Assembly (NCBI RefSeq): GCF_900106995.1
Contig: NZ_FNOK01000081.1
Location: 1 to 32,887, forward strand
Direction: 5' to 3'
Length of the DNA stretch: 32,887 nt
Source: Saccharopolyspora shandongensis
GTDB lineage: Bacteria; Actinomycetota; Actinomycetes; Mycobacteriales; Pseudonocardiaceae
In this document: piece by piece, positions 16,074 through 24,839 of the stretch
How positions within the stretch are numbered: position 1 is the stretch's first letter
Layout of the letters: the number at the start of each line of letters is the position of its first letter
Made by a program: the position numbers and the translations under genes
The notes under the pieces: generated by a model
The model's database searches: none
The model's input: the letters and a program-made list of their open reading frames with translations, nothing else
What the model was told of the DNA's origin: nothing

Positions 16074-17069
16074 TCACTCCGACGGGAACAGTTGCTCGAC
16101 GACTTCCGACAGCGCGCGGCGTGAAGTCAGCGGCCCGGGGAACTCGTGCGTGACCGGCCATCCGATCCGGATTGCCAGCTGTGGAAACCCGGTTCCGCCG
16201 AGGACCTGTTCCCGCACCTGGTTGCGGGACTCTGCGACCTCGCCGATCTGACTCAGCGGGCAGGTCGCCAGCCCTTGCTCCGTCGCGCTCAACAGCACCG
16301 CGCTCAACGCCTCTCCGGCGGCCAGCCAGCTCTCGTAGCTGTCACCACGGGTCGCCAGGACCGCCAGCACCGCCCCATCGTCCAGAATCGGCACAGGCAA
16401 CTCCCCCTCCGCAGCCAAGGCGAAGTCCCGCTCGGGCATGCCGCGCAGGTGTTCGGCCGGAATGCTGCGGGCCGGCACCCCCTCAGCGGACGCATGCCGA
16501 CCCGTCCAGGCAGCGAGCTCCTGCCGGTACTCAGGTCGCTGACGTTCCACCGAGCCCGCGTGTTCGATCGCCAGTTCCAACTCCCGACGTGCCCTGTCGT
16601 CCAAGGCGAAGGTGAGCGTGCAGCCCTCCAACCGCGCGACCTCGCGCAAGGGCACGAGGACCTCATCCGGAACCGGATCTTGCAGGAACGGTCTCCGGTC
16701 GCTGCGCCGGTTCGCCGCCGCAGCAGCCAGCGTCACCACGTGCTCGTCGACCTCGTCCACGCTGGTGAACTCGATCGACGCCAGGTGATCCGGTTGCGCA
16801 GGATTCGGCAGCCGGTGCACCCGGGGCTGCCATCCTTCGGCGGCGAACGCGATGCGCACGTGGTTCAGCGTCGCTCCGCAGCTGATCACCATCTCGCGCC
16901 CGGTCGGGTCGAGGACCGGTAGCAGCCGAGAGCTGTCGAGGTAGAGGTGCACCGAGTGCTCTGCTACCTTCCACCGCCACGGCTGGCTGTTGTGCACCGA
17001 CGGCGCCCGGCACGCCAACGCCAGCGCCGAACGGACCGTCTCCTGCGACGGAACTGCCCTTCCAGCCAT
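16074..17069 (-). CDS. Acg-family nitroreductase-like protein 2
   Basis: The 331-aa protein carries the Acg signature APSVHNSQPW at residues 22-31, then NRRSDRRPFLQDPVPDEVLV, LAAWTGRHASAEGVPARSIP and SATEQGLATCPLSQIGEVAE. It ends in the helix-rich EVVEQLFPSE. I start at ATG 17069, where GGGGGTGGGCG lies upstream; the frame is open further but without homology. It is divergent from the Hsp20 gene, the same arrangement as acg (Rv2032) and hspX (Rv2031c) in M. tuberculosis, and a candidate operator lies between them. The likely cofactor is FMN; an enzymatic substrate is not known for the family. Confidence 0.88.
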   Translation of the reverse strand: MAGRAVPSQETVRSALALACRAPSVHNSQPWRWKVAEHSVHLYLDSSRLLPVLDPTGREMVISCGATLNHVRIAFAAEGWQPRVHRLPNPAQPDHLASIEFTSVDEVDEHVVTLAAAAANRRSDRRPFLQDPVPDEVLVPLREVARLEGCTLTFALDDRARRELELAIEHAGSVERQRPEYRQELAAWTGRHASAEGVPARSIPAEHLRGMPERDFALAAEGELPVPILDDGAVLAVLATRGDSYESWLAAGEALSAVLLSATEQGLATCPLSQIGEVAESRNQVREQVLGGTGFPQLAIRIGWPVTHEFPGPLTSRRALSEVVEQLFPSE

Positions 17070-17167
17070 CACGCCCACCCCCACGGCCAATGCTGGCGCA
17101 TCGCGGACAAGGTCACCGGTTTCCAATTCGTTGCCGCGTGAGTACCACGTTCCTGTCCGCTGATAAC

Positions 17168-17183
17168 GAGGTCGACCGGCCCT
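17168..17183. promoter_or_regulatory. Candidate DevR/OsdR-type operator, copy 2
   Basis: GAGGTCGACCGGCCCT, followed by AG, matches copy 1 at 13 of 16 positions. It lies 99 bp from the acg-like ATG (17069) and 64 bp from the hsp20 ATG (17247). In M. tuberculosis the corresponding acg-hspX gap carries DosR boxes, so position as well as sequence supports the call. Confidence 0.6.
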
Positions 17184-17246
17184 AGCCCCCGACCGCGCTT
17201 GCGTCGACAGTGAAGACACCGCAGATCGGTCCGCTTGGAGGAAATC

Positions 17247-17654
17247 ATGACCAGCTTGTTGCCGAGGCCGGGAATGAGCTTGCCCGACATCTTCCAGATG
17301 TTCGAAACCGAGTGGCCCTTCGGCGAGCGGCACGCGATGCGGGTGGAGACCTATGCCGACAAGGGCGAGTTCGTGGTCCGCTGCGAACTGCCCGGTGTGG
17401 ACCCGGAGAAGGACATCCACATCAACGTCGAAGGCAACCAGCTCAAGATCAACGCCGAACGCAAGCACGAAGAGCGCACCGACCGGCACAGTGAGTTCCA
17501 CTACGGCACCTTCAGCCGCACCCTGCTGCTGCCGACCAGCTGCAACACGGACGACATCAAGGCCGAATACGAAGCAGGAATCCTGACCATCCACATGCCA
17601 CGACGGGAGATCGAAGCGCGCAAGGAAGTTCCCGTCGCACGCGTCGGGAAGTAA
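17247..17654 (+). CDS. Hsp20 / alpha-crystallin small heat-shock protein
   Basis: The 135-aa chaperone starts at ATG 17247 with GGAGG at 17237-17241. The N-terminal arm (1-28) is followed by the alpha-crystallin domain (about 30-122): EFVVRCELPGVDPEKDIHIN, then YGTFSRTLLLPTSCNTDDIK and the closing A-G-I-L-T-I-H-M-P. ATP-independent sHsps of this kind hold unfolding proteins; HspX is the best-known DosR-induced protein. A third Acg-like gene starts 32 bp downstream, so the two are probably one operon. Confidence 0.92.
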   Translation: MTSLLPRPGMSLPDIFQMFETEWPFGERHAMRVETYADKGEFVVRCELPGVDPEKDIHINVEGNQLKINAERKHEERTDRHSEFHYGTFSRTLLLPTSCNTDDIKAEYEAGILTIHMPRREIEARKEVPVARVGK

Positions 17655-17685
17655 CCGTCACGGCAAGCAGTCCCGGCGGCCGTGG

Positions 17686-18693
17686 ATGTGTTCGATGTAT
17701 GAGGGCGTCGATCGCGACGTGCTGGAGGCAGCCGTCGCGCTTGCTACACGCGCGCCATCGCTGTTCAACGTTCAGCCGTGGCAATGGCAGGCCGGGGCGA
17801 ACTCGTTGCACCTGCTGCTCGACAGATCCCGTGGGCTAACGGTCACAGACCCCGCCTTCCGGGAGTTGACGATCAGCTGCGGGGCTGCGTTGCATCACGC
17901 GGTTGTCGCTCTGCATGCCCTTGGTCGGCAGGTTCGGGTCCACCTGTGGCCCGATCCTGCCGCGCCGGATCGACTGGCGGCGATCGACGTCGTTGGTTCC
18001 GCGGATCCCTCTCAGGCCGAGTTGGCTCTCGCCGGCGCAGCCGGGAGGAGGCGAACCGATCGTCGCCAGTACGCCCCGGATGCGGTTCCCGGCCGCATTC
18101 TCGATGATCTCGTTCTGGCCGGTGAAGAGGTCGGCGCGAAGGTCATGGTGGCTGAAGGCGATGACCGGTACGCCTTGGCTCGGGCTTTTGCGAAAGCGGC
18201 AGCGTTGCACGGCGCTCGGGAAGACTACCGAGCCGAACTCGCCGCGTGGACCGGATTGAGTGAAGGGATGGCCGCGGGCGTGTCAGCGGCTGCAGCGCCA
18301 CGACCTGGCGCGCAGTACGGCGACATCGTATTGCGCGACTTCGGGCGCGTTGCGATAGCGCACGAAGAAACCGGATCCGCGCAGAACGCCGGATGCATCC
18401 TCATGGTCAGCACGTCAGCGGATGACACGGTGGCGCACCTGATCGCGGGCGAAGCCATAAGCGCTGTTCTGTGCACTGCGGAGTTGGAAGGCCTGGCCGG
18501 CAGTCCGCTCAGCGAAGCCTTCGAAATCGAACAAACCCGCAACGCGATCCGCCACGAAGTGCTGGCCGACGCGGGCTATCCGCAGCTCGCACTCCGGATC
18601 GGCTGGCCCACCACCGCGCGTGGACCATCACCGACGGGCCGACGCCAGGTCCACGAACTGCTCCACGACCTTCTCGACGACCACGCGGACTGA
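17686..18693 (+). CDS. Acg-family nitroreductase-like protein 3 (diverged)
   Basis: A 335-aa Acg-like protein. The family signature is altered to APSLFNVQPW (residues 23-32), with Phe for His and Val for Ser. Later motifs are kept: RRRTDRRQYAPDAVPG, LAAWTGLSEGMAAGVSAAAA, AELEGLAGSPLSEAFEIEQT and YPQLALRIGWP. The changed loop may affect flavin binding. ATG 17686 is used; ATG 17695 is possible, and neither has a strong RBS, in keeping with coupling to hsp20 32 bp upstream. Confidence 0.86.
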   Translation: MCSMYEGVDRDVLEAAVALATRAPSLFNVQPWQWQAGANSLHLLLDRSRGLTVTDPAFRELTISCGAALHHAVVALHALGRQVRVHLWPDPAAPDRLAAIDVVGSADPSQAELALAGAAGRRRTDRRQYAPDAVPGRILDDLVLAGEEVGAKVMVAEGDDRYALARAFAKAAALHGAREDYRAELAAWTGLSEGMAAGVSAAAAPRPGAQYGDIVLRDFGRVAIAHEETGSAQNAGCILMVSTSADDTVAHLIAGEAISAVLCTAELEGLAGSPLSEAFEIEQTRNAIRHEVLADAGYPQLALRIGWPTTARGPSPTGRRQVHELLHDLLDDHAD

Positions 18694-18710
18694 AAACGGG
18701 AGGGCCCGCG

Positions 18711-18779
18711 ATGACGACACCTCGTCCGGTCATCACAGGCGTCCCTGGCTCGCCGCATTCGATCCGAGCTGCTTCGTGA
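18711..18779 (+). pseudogene. Universal stress protein, 22-codon 5' remnant
   Basis: ATG 18711 follows GGGAGGG and opens MTTPRPVITGVPGSPHSIRA, then stops at TGA 18777-18779. This matches the first strand and loop of UspA proteins (R-x-V-V-V-G-V-D-G-S-x-x-S). The Asp of the G-V-D-G-S motif is missing and the rest of the gene is gone. It faces the intact USP gene end to end. Confidence 0.55.
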
Positions 18780-18843
18780 ACCGCCGCTAGGGCTCGCAGC
18801 GGCGTGGTAGCCACCCCCAACGCAACGCGCCCACGAGCTCTGG

Positions 18844-19290
18844 TCATCCATCGTCAGGGCGAACAACAACCACCGGGCAGTGCGCATGGCTCACGCAGTG
18901 CATGCTCACCGATCCCAGGAGCGCCCCGACGAATCCACCATGCCCGCGACTTCCCACCACCAGGAGGTCCGCACCGCGAGCTCGATCCAGCAAGGCTCGT
19001 GCGGCATGGCCGCGAACCACGTCGCGGTCAACGGGCGCCGAAGTCACCAGCAGAGCCGTGGTTTCGTCAACGGCCTTCCGAAGCTCCCATTCCGCACGTG
19101 CCCTCGTCTCGTCATCCGAACCCATCGGCGGCATTGGCATGGCCTCACCGAGCACCGGAGCGGACCACGCCATCAACGCGGTGACCCGACCACCGCACTG
19201 CTCCGCGTAGCGCAGCGCCCACCGCAACGCCGCTCGCGAGCCCGGCGAGCCATCCACCCCGACAACGACCCGCGGTTCGCGCTCGCTCAT
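18844..19290 (-). CDS. Universal stress protein (single UspA domain)
   Basis: The 148-aa protein from ATG 19290 has GGGGGAG just upstream. It is one UspA domain: RVVVGVDGSPGSRAALRWAL at the N-terminus and the ATP-binding motif G-S-R-G-H-G-G-F-x8-G-S-V-S near residues 117-133, then HCPVVVVRP. The G-2x-G-9x-G(S/T) pattern indicates an ATP-binding USP. M. tuberculosis DosR-regulon USPs such as Rv2005c are tandem two-domain proteins, whereas this one is single. A degenerate half of the candidate operator (AAGGCCG at 19319) lies upstream. Confidence 0.9.
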   Translation of the reverse strand: MSEREPRVVVGVDGSPGSRAALRWALRYAEQCGGRVTALMAWSAPVLGEAMPMPPMGSDDETRARAEWELRKAVDETTALLVTSAPVDRDVVRGHAARALLDRARGADLLVVGSRGHGGFVGALLGSVSMHCVSHAHCPVVVVRPDDG

Positions 19291-19598
19291 GACTCCCCCG
19301 AAATCCAGCCCAACAGTCAAGGCCGGGTCTACCCGCCGGATCCCGAGATCGCACACCGGCCCGCAATCGTCCATGCCGCAGTCATCGACCAACGCCCCTA
19401 TGCGGCGGGCAATCGTGATGCGAATGCTGGCTGGTGAAACGGCCGGCGACGGGGTGAGGTGGTGCGGTGGCGGCACTGCGGTAGGTCTTTGCGATGCGAT
19501 CGATGGTGGCAGTTCAGGCGTTCCCCACCTCAACGGCCTTCTGGCACCTACGGAGCGCTACCTCCCCGAAGCGACCGGCGACGAGGAAGCTTCGCCCA
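19291..19598. other. 308-bp divergent gap between USP and MgtC-like genes
   Basis: No recognisable gene. AAGGCCGGGTCTACCC at 19319-19334 matches the left half of the 16-bp candidate operator, but its right half is poor. The region could hold promoters for both divergent genes. Confidence 0.45.
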
Positions 19599-20882
19599 TT
19601 GGACACGACGACCGCGCTTGTTCACTTCGCCACCGCCCTGGCGATCGGATTGCTGCTGGGGCTGGAACGGGAGCACAGCATCGCCGGCGAGAAGTTCCGT
19701 CCCGCCGGATCCCGGACCTTCTCGCTGCTGGGCGTGGCAGGCGCGATCGCCGCGGCACTGGGCCCGGCCGTGCTAATCGTCACGGTCAGCGCCGCGAGCG
19801 TGCTGGTCATCGCCTGGTACGTGCTTACCGCTCACGCCTCCGCCGAAACCGACGTCGGGGCCACCACGGAGGTGGCCGCGATCGCCACCCTCCTTCTCGG
19901 CGCGCTGGCCTGGACCCAACCGACCTGGGCGGTACCGGTCGCCGTCGCAATAGTGACGCTGCTGGCCGCGAAACGGCCACTGCACCGCTTCGCCACCAGG
20001 CTGGTCACCGACGAGGACATCGCCGACGCCATCCGGTTGTTCATCGTGGCCTTCGTGATCTATCCCCTACTCCCCGACCAACCGCTCGGCCCCTACGGAG
20101 TGCTCAACCCGTCCCGGATCTGGCTGCTGGTCATCGCGATCACCGTCATCGGCTGGGCCGGATACGTGGCCGCCCGCGCACTCGGCGAACGCCAAGGATT
20201 GCTCGTCGTTGGATTCCTCGGCGGCTTCGTGTCCGCCTCCGCGACCACCGTGGTCCTCGCCCGCCGATCCGTCCAGGGAGTCCAGACAGCCGTGCTGCCC
20301 GCCGTGCTTGCCGCAAGTGTGGCGACACTCGTCCAACTGATCGCCGTCACCGCCGTCGCCAGTCCACCGGTCGCCGTCCGACTGCTGCCCGCAGCGATCG
20401 CCGGTGTGCTCATGCTGCTGGCCGAGGCAAGCTGGCTCACCTGGCGGTCGAGCCGAGCCGAACCCCACACCGCCGAACCAGGCCAGGACGAGACCACCGC
20501 CGCGGAGCCTCGCGAGACGCCCGGATCCCAGCGACCGCTGTCCTTGCGGATCACACTCTCCTTGACACTCCTGCTGGTCCTGCTCCTGCTGGCTACGCGC
20601 GCAGCCGCCGATCTATTTGGCGGGCGGGGCGTGCTCGTCGCCGCCTTCATCGGCGGCCTCGCCGACACCCACACCACCGCTGTCGCAACCGCCACCCTGG
20701 CGGGCACCGTCATCCCCACCAGCGTCGCTGTCCTGGGCGTCGGAGCTGCGCTGCTGAGCAACACACTGATCAAGCTCGTCCTCGCCGCCGCAGCGGGCGG
20801 ACCGCACTTCGCTGTGCGCCTGGCGGCGCTACTGGTGCTCCCGGCCGTCGCCGTGGCGGCAGGTATCGCGCTCACCGGATGA
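19599..20882 (+). CDS. MgtC/SapB and DUF4010 family membrane protein
   Basis: The 427-aa integral membrane protein has about twelve hydrophobic segments. The N-terminal MgtC/SapB-like part contains ATALAIGLLLGLEREHSIAG and FRPAGSRTFSLLGVAGAIAA. The DUF4010 part contains GFLGGFVSASATTVVLARRS and a second AAFIGGLADTHTTAVATATL. A polar linker (about 290-310) divides the two halves. Bacterial relatives are linked to magnesium or acid stress, but the transported species of the DUF4010 group is unknown. I choose the TTG at 19599, as GAGGAAG lies at 19583-19589 and homology begins at once; ATG 19494 would add 35 unlikely residues. Confidence 0.82.
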   Translation: MDTTTALVHFATALAIGLLLGLEREHSIAGEKFRPAGSRTFSLLGVAGAIAAALGPAVLIVTVSAASVLVIAWYVLTAHASAETDVGATTEVAAIATLLLGALAWTQPTWAVPVAVAIVTLLAAKRPLHRFATRLVTDEDIADAIRLFIVAFVIYPLLPDQPLGPYGVLNPSRIWLLVIAITVIGWAGYVAARALGERQGLLVVGFLGGFVSASATTVVLARRSVQGVQTAVLPAVLAASVATLVQLIAVTAVASPPVAVRLLPAAIAGVLMLLAEASWLTWRSSRAEPHTAEPGQDETTAAEPRETPGSQRPLSLRITLSLTLLLVLLLLATRAAADLFGGRGVLVAAFIGGLADTHTTAVATATLAGTVIPTSVAVLGVGAALLSNTLIKLVLAAAAGGPHFAVRLAALLVLPAVAVAAGIALTG

Positions 20883-20893
20883 GCTCGCTTGGT

Positions 20894-20908
20894 GGGACAC
20901 CGCGCCCC
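20894..20908. promoter_or_regulatory. Weak palindrome upstream of the HAD-OtsB gene
   Basis: GGGACACCGCGCCCC has five of seven pairs matching and starts with the GGGAC half-site typical of DosR boxes, about 92 bp before ATG 21000. It departs from the three strong copies, so I treat it only as a candidate. Confidence 0.25.
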
Positions 20909-20999
20909 GGCGGTGGATTCGTGCAACCAGCCGGGTACCCGACGCGCACGTGGCCCATTTTTCACCACGGTCTGGACGGTGTGGAGAACCGGAGTCGGC

Positions 21000-22565
21000 A
21001 TGGTCACCACGAACATCGATCCATGCCGCCACCGTGCGGTGCTGTTCGACATGGACGGAGTGATCACCGATACCGCCTCGGTGCACGCTGCCGCGTGGAA
21101 GCGGCTGTTCGATCGGTACCTGGCGGACCGCCCGCGCATGCCGGGGGAAGATCACCGGCCGTTCAGCGCCGCCGATTACACCCGGTACGTGGAAGGCAAG
21201 CCCCGGGTGGACGGGGTGCTGGACTTCCTGGGCTCGCGCGGGATCGCACTGCCTCACGGCAGTGCGGACGACGACATCGGTCTGGAAACCGGGCACGGGC
21301 TCGGGAAGCTCAAGGATCGGTACTTCCGCGATGCGCTTGCCTCGGCGAGCACGCTGCTGTTTGGCGACGCGGTGCCGCTGATCGACTCGCTACGTCGCCA
21401 TGGAATCCGGACCGCGGTCACCTCGGCCAGCCACAACTGCGCCCGAGTGCTGGAGCAGGCCGGTGCGGCACAGCTGTTCGACGTCCGCGTCGACGGTGTG
21501 CTCGCCGACGAACTGGGGTTGCCCGGCAAGCCCGAGCCCGCGGTCTTCCTTGAGGCTGCACGGCGGCTCGACACGCAGGCCTCGGCGTCCGTGGTCGTCG
21601 AAGACGCCCAGGCCGGGGTCCAGGCCGCCAGAATCGGAGGTTTCGGCCTCGTCATCGGAGTTGCCAGAACCGGCCCGCCGAGCCGACTGCTGGAGGCGGG
21701 TGCCGATGTGGTCGTGTCCGCGCTCAGCGACGTTTCCGTCTCGGAATCCATCGAGCGACGGCTGTCCGAAGTCCCCGACGGCCTCGATCGATGGAACGAC
21801 ATCGTCGACCGCCTGCAGGGTCGCCGAATCGTGCTGCTGCTGGACTTCGATGGCACCCTCGCCCCCATTCGCAACGACCCCACCAAGGTCGCGATGCCGC
21901 TGAAGGCCAGGCAGGTCCTGCAGCAACTCGTCCGAACCTGCCCCGTGGCGATACTGAGCGGCCGAGACCTGCAGGACGTGCGCCTCCGGGTCCGCATCGA
22001 CGGCCTGTGGTACGCGGGAAGCCACGGATTCGAGCTCGCCGGTCCCGGCGACGAGCCGATCACACAGGAAGCCGGTGACTCGGCGCTGCCTGATCTCGAC
22101 GACGCCGAGCGGCTCCTTTCCAGCGAACTGGAACCTGTCCCCGGCGCACGTGTCGACCGCAAGCGGTTCGCCCTTGCGGTGCACTACCGCAACGTCCGAC
22201 CGGACGACGTCGACCACGTGATATCCACGGTGGACCGCATTGGCGATTCGTTCCCCGCTCTCCGCACGACGCACGGACGTCGCGTGGTCGAGCTGCTGCC
22301 GGACATCGACTGGAACAAGGGCAGGGCGCTGCGCTGGCTGCTTGACCGTATGGGGTTCAGCGGGGCCGACGTCGTTCCTGTCTTCGCCGGTGACGACTAC
22401 ACCGACGAGGACGCCCTGCGCGAGATCCACGACGACGGCATCGGCATCGTGGTGCGCAGCGTCGAACACGGCGACCGCCTGACCTGGGCCCACTATTCCG
22501 TCGACAACCCACGCGCGCTGAGCGCACTGCTCGCCCGCTTCGCGTCCTTGTTGGGGACCGCATGA
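21000..22565 (+). CDS. HAD phosphatase/phosphomutase fused to trehalose-6-phosphate phosphatase (Rv2006 N-terminal-like)
   Basis: The 521-aa protein has two HAD domains in tandem. Residues 1-245 resemble beta-phosphoglucomutase: nucleophile motif F-D17-M-D19-G-V, then RTAVTSASHNCARVLEQAG and GKPEPAVFLEAARRL with SVVVEDAQAGVQAAR. Residues 270-520 are OtsB-like: L-L-D282-F-D284-G-T-L-A-P-I, SGRDLQDVRLRV, YAGSHGFELAGP, DWNKGRALRWLLDRMGFSG and FAGDDYTDEDALREI. This equals the first two modules of M. tuberculosis Rv2006 (OtsB1), where GH65 follows in the same chain. Here the GH65 module is a separate gene whose ATG overlaps this stop (ATGA, 22562-22565). GGAG at 20990 supports the start. Predicted role: trehalose or related glucoside phosphate turnover. 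Confidence 0.88.
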   Translation: MVTTNIDPCRHRAVLFDMDGVITDTASVHAAAWKRLFDRYLADRPRMPGEDHRPFSAADYTRYVEGKPRVDGVLDFLGSRGIALPHGSADDDIGLETGHGLGKLKDRYFRDALASASTLLFGDAVPLIDSLRRHGIRTAVTSASHNCARVLEQAGAAQLFDVRVDGVLADELGLPGKPEPAVFLEAARRLDTQASASVVVEDAQAGVQAARIGGFGLVIGVARTGPPSRLLEAGADVVVSALSDVSVSESIERRLSEVPDGLDRWNDIVDRLQGRRIVLLLDFDGTLAPIRNDPTKVAMPLKARQVLQQLVRTCPVAILSGRDLQDVRLRVRIDGLWYAGSHGFELAGPGDEPITQEAGDSALPDLDDAERLLSSELEPVPGARVDRKRFALAVHYRNVRPDDVDHVISTVDRIGDSFPALRTTHGRRVVELLPDIDWNKGRALRWLLDRMGFSGADVVPVFAGDDYTDEDALREIHDDGIGIVVRSVEHGDRLTWAHYSVDNPRALSALLARFASLLGTA

Positions 22566-24833
22566 ATCCCTGGCTGTTCGGCTTCGACGACTTCGACCCT
22601 GGCGATGAAGGTCGCCGGGAGGCATTGTGCACGCTAGGCAACGGGTACTTCGCCACGCGCGGTGCCGCACCTGAATCCCGTGCCGACGGCGTGCACTATC
22701 CCGGCACCTATGTAGCCGGCTGCTACAACCGGCTCACCACGACCGTCGCTGGTCACGATGTGGAGAACGAGTCGTTGGTGAACATGCCGAACTGGTTGCT
22801 GCTGACCTTCCGCATCGACGGTGGCTCGTGGTTCGACCTGGCGCACGTAGAAGTGCTCGACCACGACCAGGAACTAGACCTCGAACGCGGCATCCTGGTC
22901 CGCAGGTTGCGCTTCCGCGACGGGCAGGCACGGACGACGCGCGTAGTGCAGCGCCGGTTCGTGCACATGTCCCGACCGCACTTCGCCGGGCTGGAGACCA
23001 CGCTCGTCACCGAGGACTGGTCGGGCACGATCACGTTCCGCTGCGGCGTCGACGGCCGCGTCACCAACTGCGGCGTCACCCGCTACCGCGATCTCGAAGG
23101 ACGCCACCTCGTCGACTACCAGACCTCCGAAGTCGCGCCGAACATCACCGTCCTGCACGCGCAAACATCCCAGTCCCACATCCGCGTCGCCGAAGCCGCG
23201 CGGTTCCGGGTGTTCGTGGGCGGCGAGCTCGTCGACGTCGACCAGTCCCTGGTCCGACAGGACGACCTGATCGCCCACGACCTGGCGCTGGACGTCGAGC
23301 AGCAAGCCGAAGTTCGGGTGGAGAAGATCGTCTCGCTGCACACCTCGCTGGATCGCGCCAGCACCGAACCCGTCACGGAAGCCGTCAACGACGTACAGGA
23401 GGCCGCGGGATTTGACGACCTGACCCGATCGCACAGCCTGGCGTGGACACGTCTGCACCACGGTTTCCACTATGGACTATCGATGAGCGATGGTGCTCAA
23501 GAGGCCGTGAACCTTCACTTGTTCCACCTGTTGCAGACCGTCTCGCCGAACACCGCCGACCTCGACGCAGGTGTGCCGGCACGCGGGTTGCATGGCGAGG
23601 CCTACCGCGGCCACGTCTTCTGGGACGAGCTATTCGTCCTGCCCACACTCAACCTGCGCATGCCACAGCTGGCCCGTGCTCTGCTCATGTACCGCTACCG
23701 CCGACTGCCGCAGGCACGGAAGGCCGCCCATGACGCGGGATTCTCTGGTGCGATGTTCCCTTGGCAAAGCGGCAGCAACGGCCGGGAAGAAAGCCAGCGC
23801 TTAGATCTCAACCCCCGCTCAGGCAACTGGCTACCCGATCACACGCACCTGCAGCGCCACATCGGGATCGCCATCGCCTACAACGCCTGGCACTACTTCC
23901 AGGCCAGCGGGGACGAGGAATTCCTTCGCGACTTCGGCGCCGAGATGATCCTGGAGATCGCGCGGTTCTTGTCATCCCTCACGCACTACGACCGCAGCCG
24001 TGACCGGTACATCATCCGCGGTGTCGTCGGCCCGGACGAGTACCACACCGCATACCCCGGGCGGGATCGGCCGGGAATCGACAACAACGCCTACACCAAC
24101 GTCATGACCGCCTGGCTGTGCCGCACCGTCGTGCACGTCCTCCGTGAACTGCCCGACCAGCGGCGCGGGGAAGTCATCGACGCCCTGGAGATCCGCCACT
24201 CCGAAATCGACCGCTGGAAACGGATCGCGCAACGCATGTTCGTGCCGTTTCACGGGAACGGGATCATCAGCCAGTTCGAGGGCTACGACCGGCTCGCCGA
24301 ACTCGACTGGGACGCCTACCGGCAGCGCTACGGCGACATCCAGCGCCTCGACCGCATCCTGGAGGCGGAGGACGACGACCCGAACCGCTACCAGGCGTCC
24401 AAGCAGGCCGACGTGCTGATGCTGTTCTACCTGCTGTCGGCCGAAGAACTCGAGGAGATCCTCGGCAGACTCGGCTACCCCATGCCCAGCATTCCCGACA
24501 ACATCGAGTACTACCTGACGCGCACCAGCCACGGATCGACCCTCAGCGCCGTCGTCCACGCCTGGGTCCTCGCGCGCGGCCGGCGGCATCGCGCGCTGGA
24601 GTTCTTCGACGAGGTGCTGGCCGGCGACATCCACGACACCCAGCACGGCACCACCGCCGAAGGCATCCACCTGGCCGCCATGGCGGGCAGCATCGACATC
24701 CTGCAACGCTGCTTCGCCGGCATCCGAGGTCCGCGACGGCGAACTGCACCTCAACCCGCTGTGGCCCACCGAACTCGGCCCGCTGGAGCTGACCATCCAC
24801 TACCAAGGACAGCCCGCAGTACGGAGAGGATGA
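22562..24833 (+). CDS. GH65 glycoside phosphorylase-like protein, C-terminus frameshifted
   Basis: A GH65 family protein (trehalose, maltose or kojibiose phosphorylase type). LGNGYFATRGAAPE opens the N-terminal beta-sandwich. The catalytic barrel has GEAYRGHVFWDELFVLPTLN, ARKAAHDAGFSGAMFPWQSG, general-acid Glu493 in VVGPDEYH, YQASKQADVLMLFYLL and TSHGSTLSAVVHAWV. Near 24724-24725 one extra C appears to shift the frame: without it the chain goes on as EVRDGELHLNPLWPTELGPL and ends at TGA 24831. As sequenced, the frame runs to 24982, over the next gene. Even when corrected, the C-terminal beta domain is short. The catalytic core is intact. Coupled by ATGA overlap to the HAD-OtsB gene. Confidence 0.82.
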
Positions 24834-24839
24834 TCCACC

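Noticed and set aside
19319..19334. Fourth copy of the candidate operator upstream of the USP gene
   Set aside because: Only the left half matches; the right half fails at most conserved positions, so it is noted in the gap entry but not called as a site.
19289..21553. 754-codon plus-strand open frame
   Set aside because: Out-of-frame shadow of the MgtC-like and HAD-OtsB genes; extremely Arg-rich.
21390..22670. 426-codon minus-strand open frame
   Set aside because: Antisense to HAD-OtsB, which has clear catalytic motifs on the plus strand.
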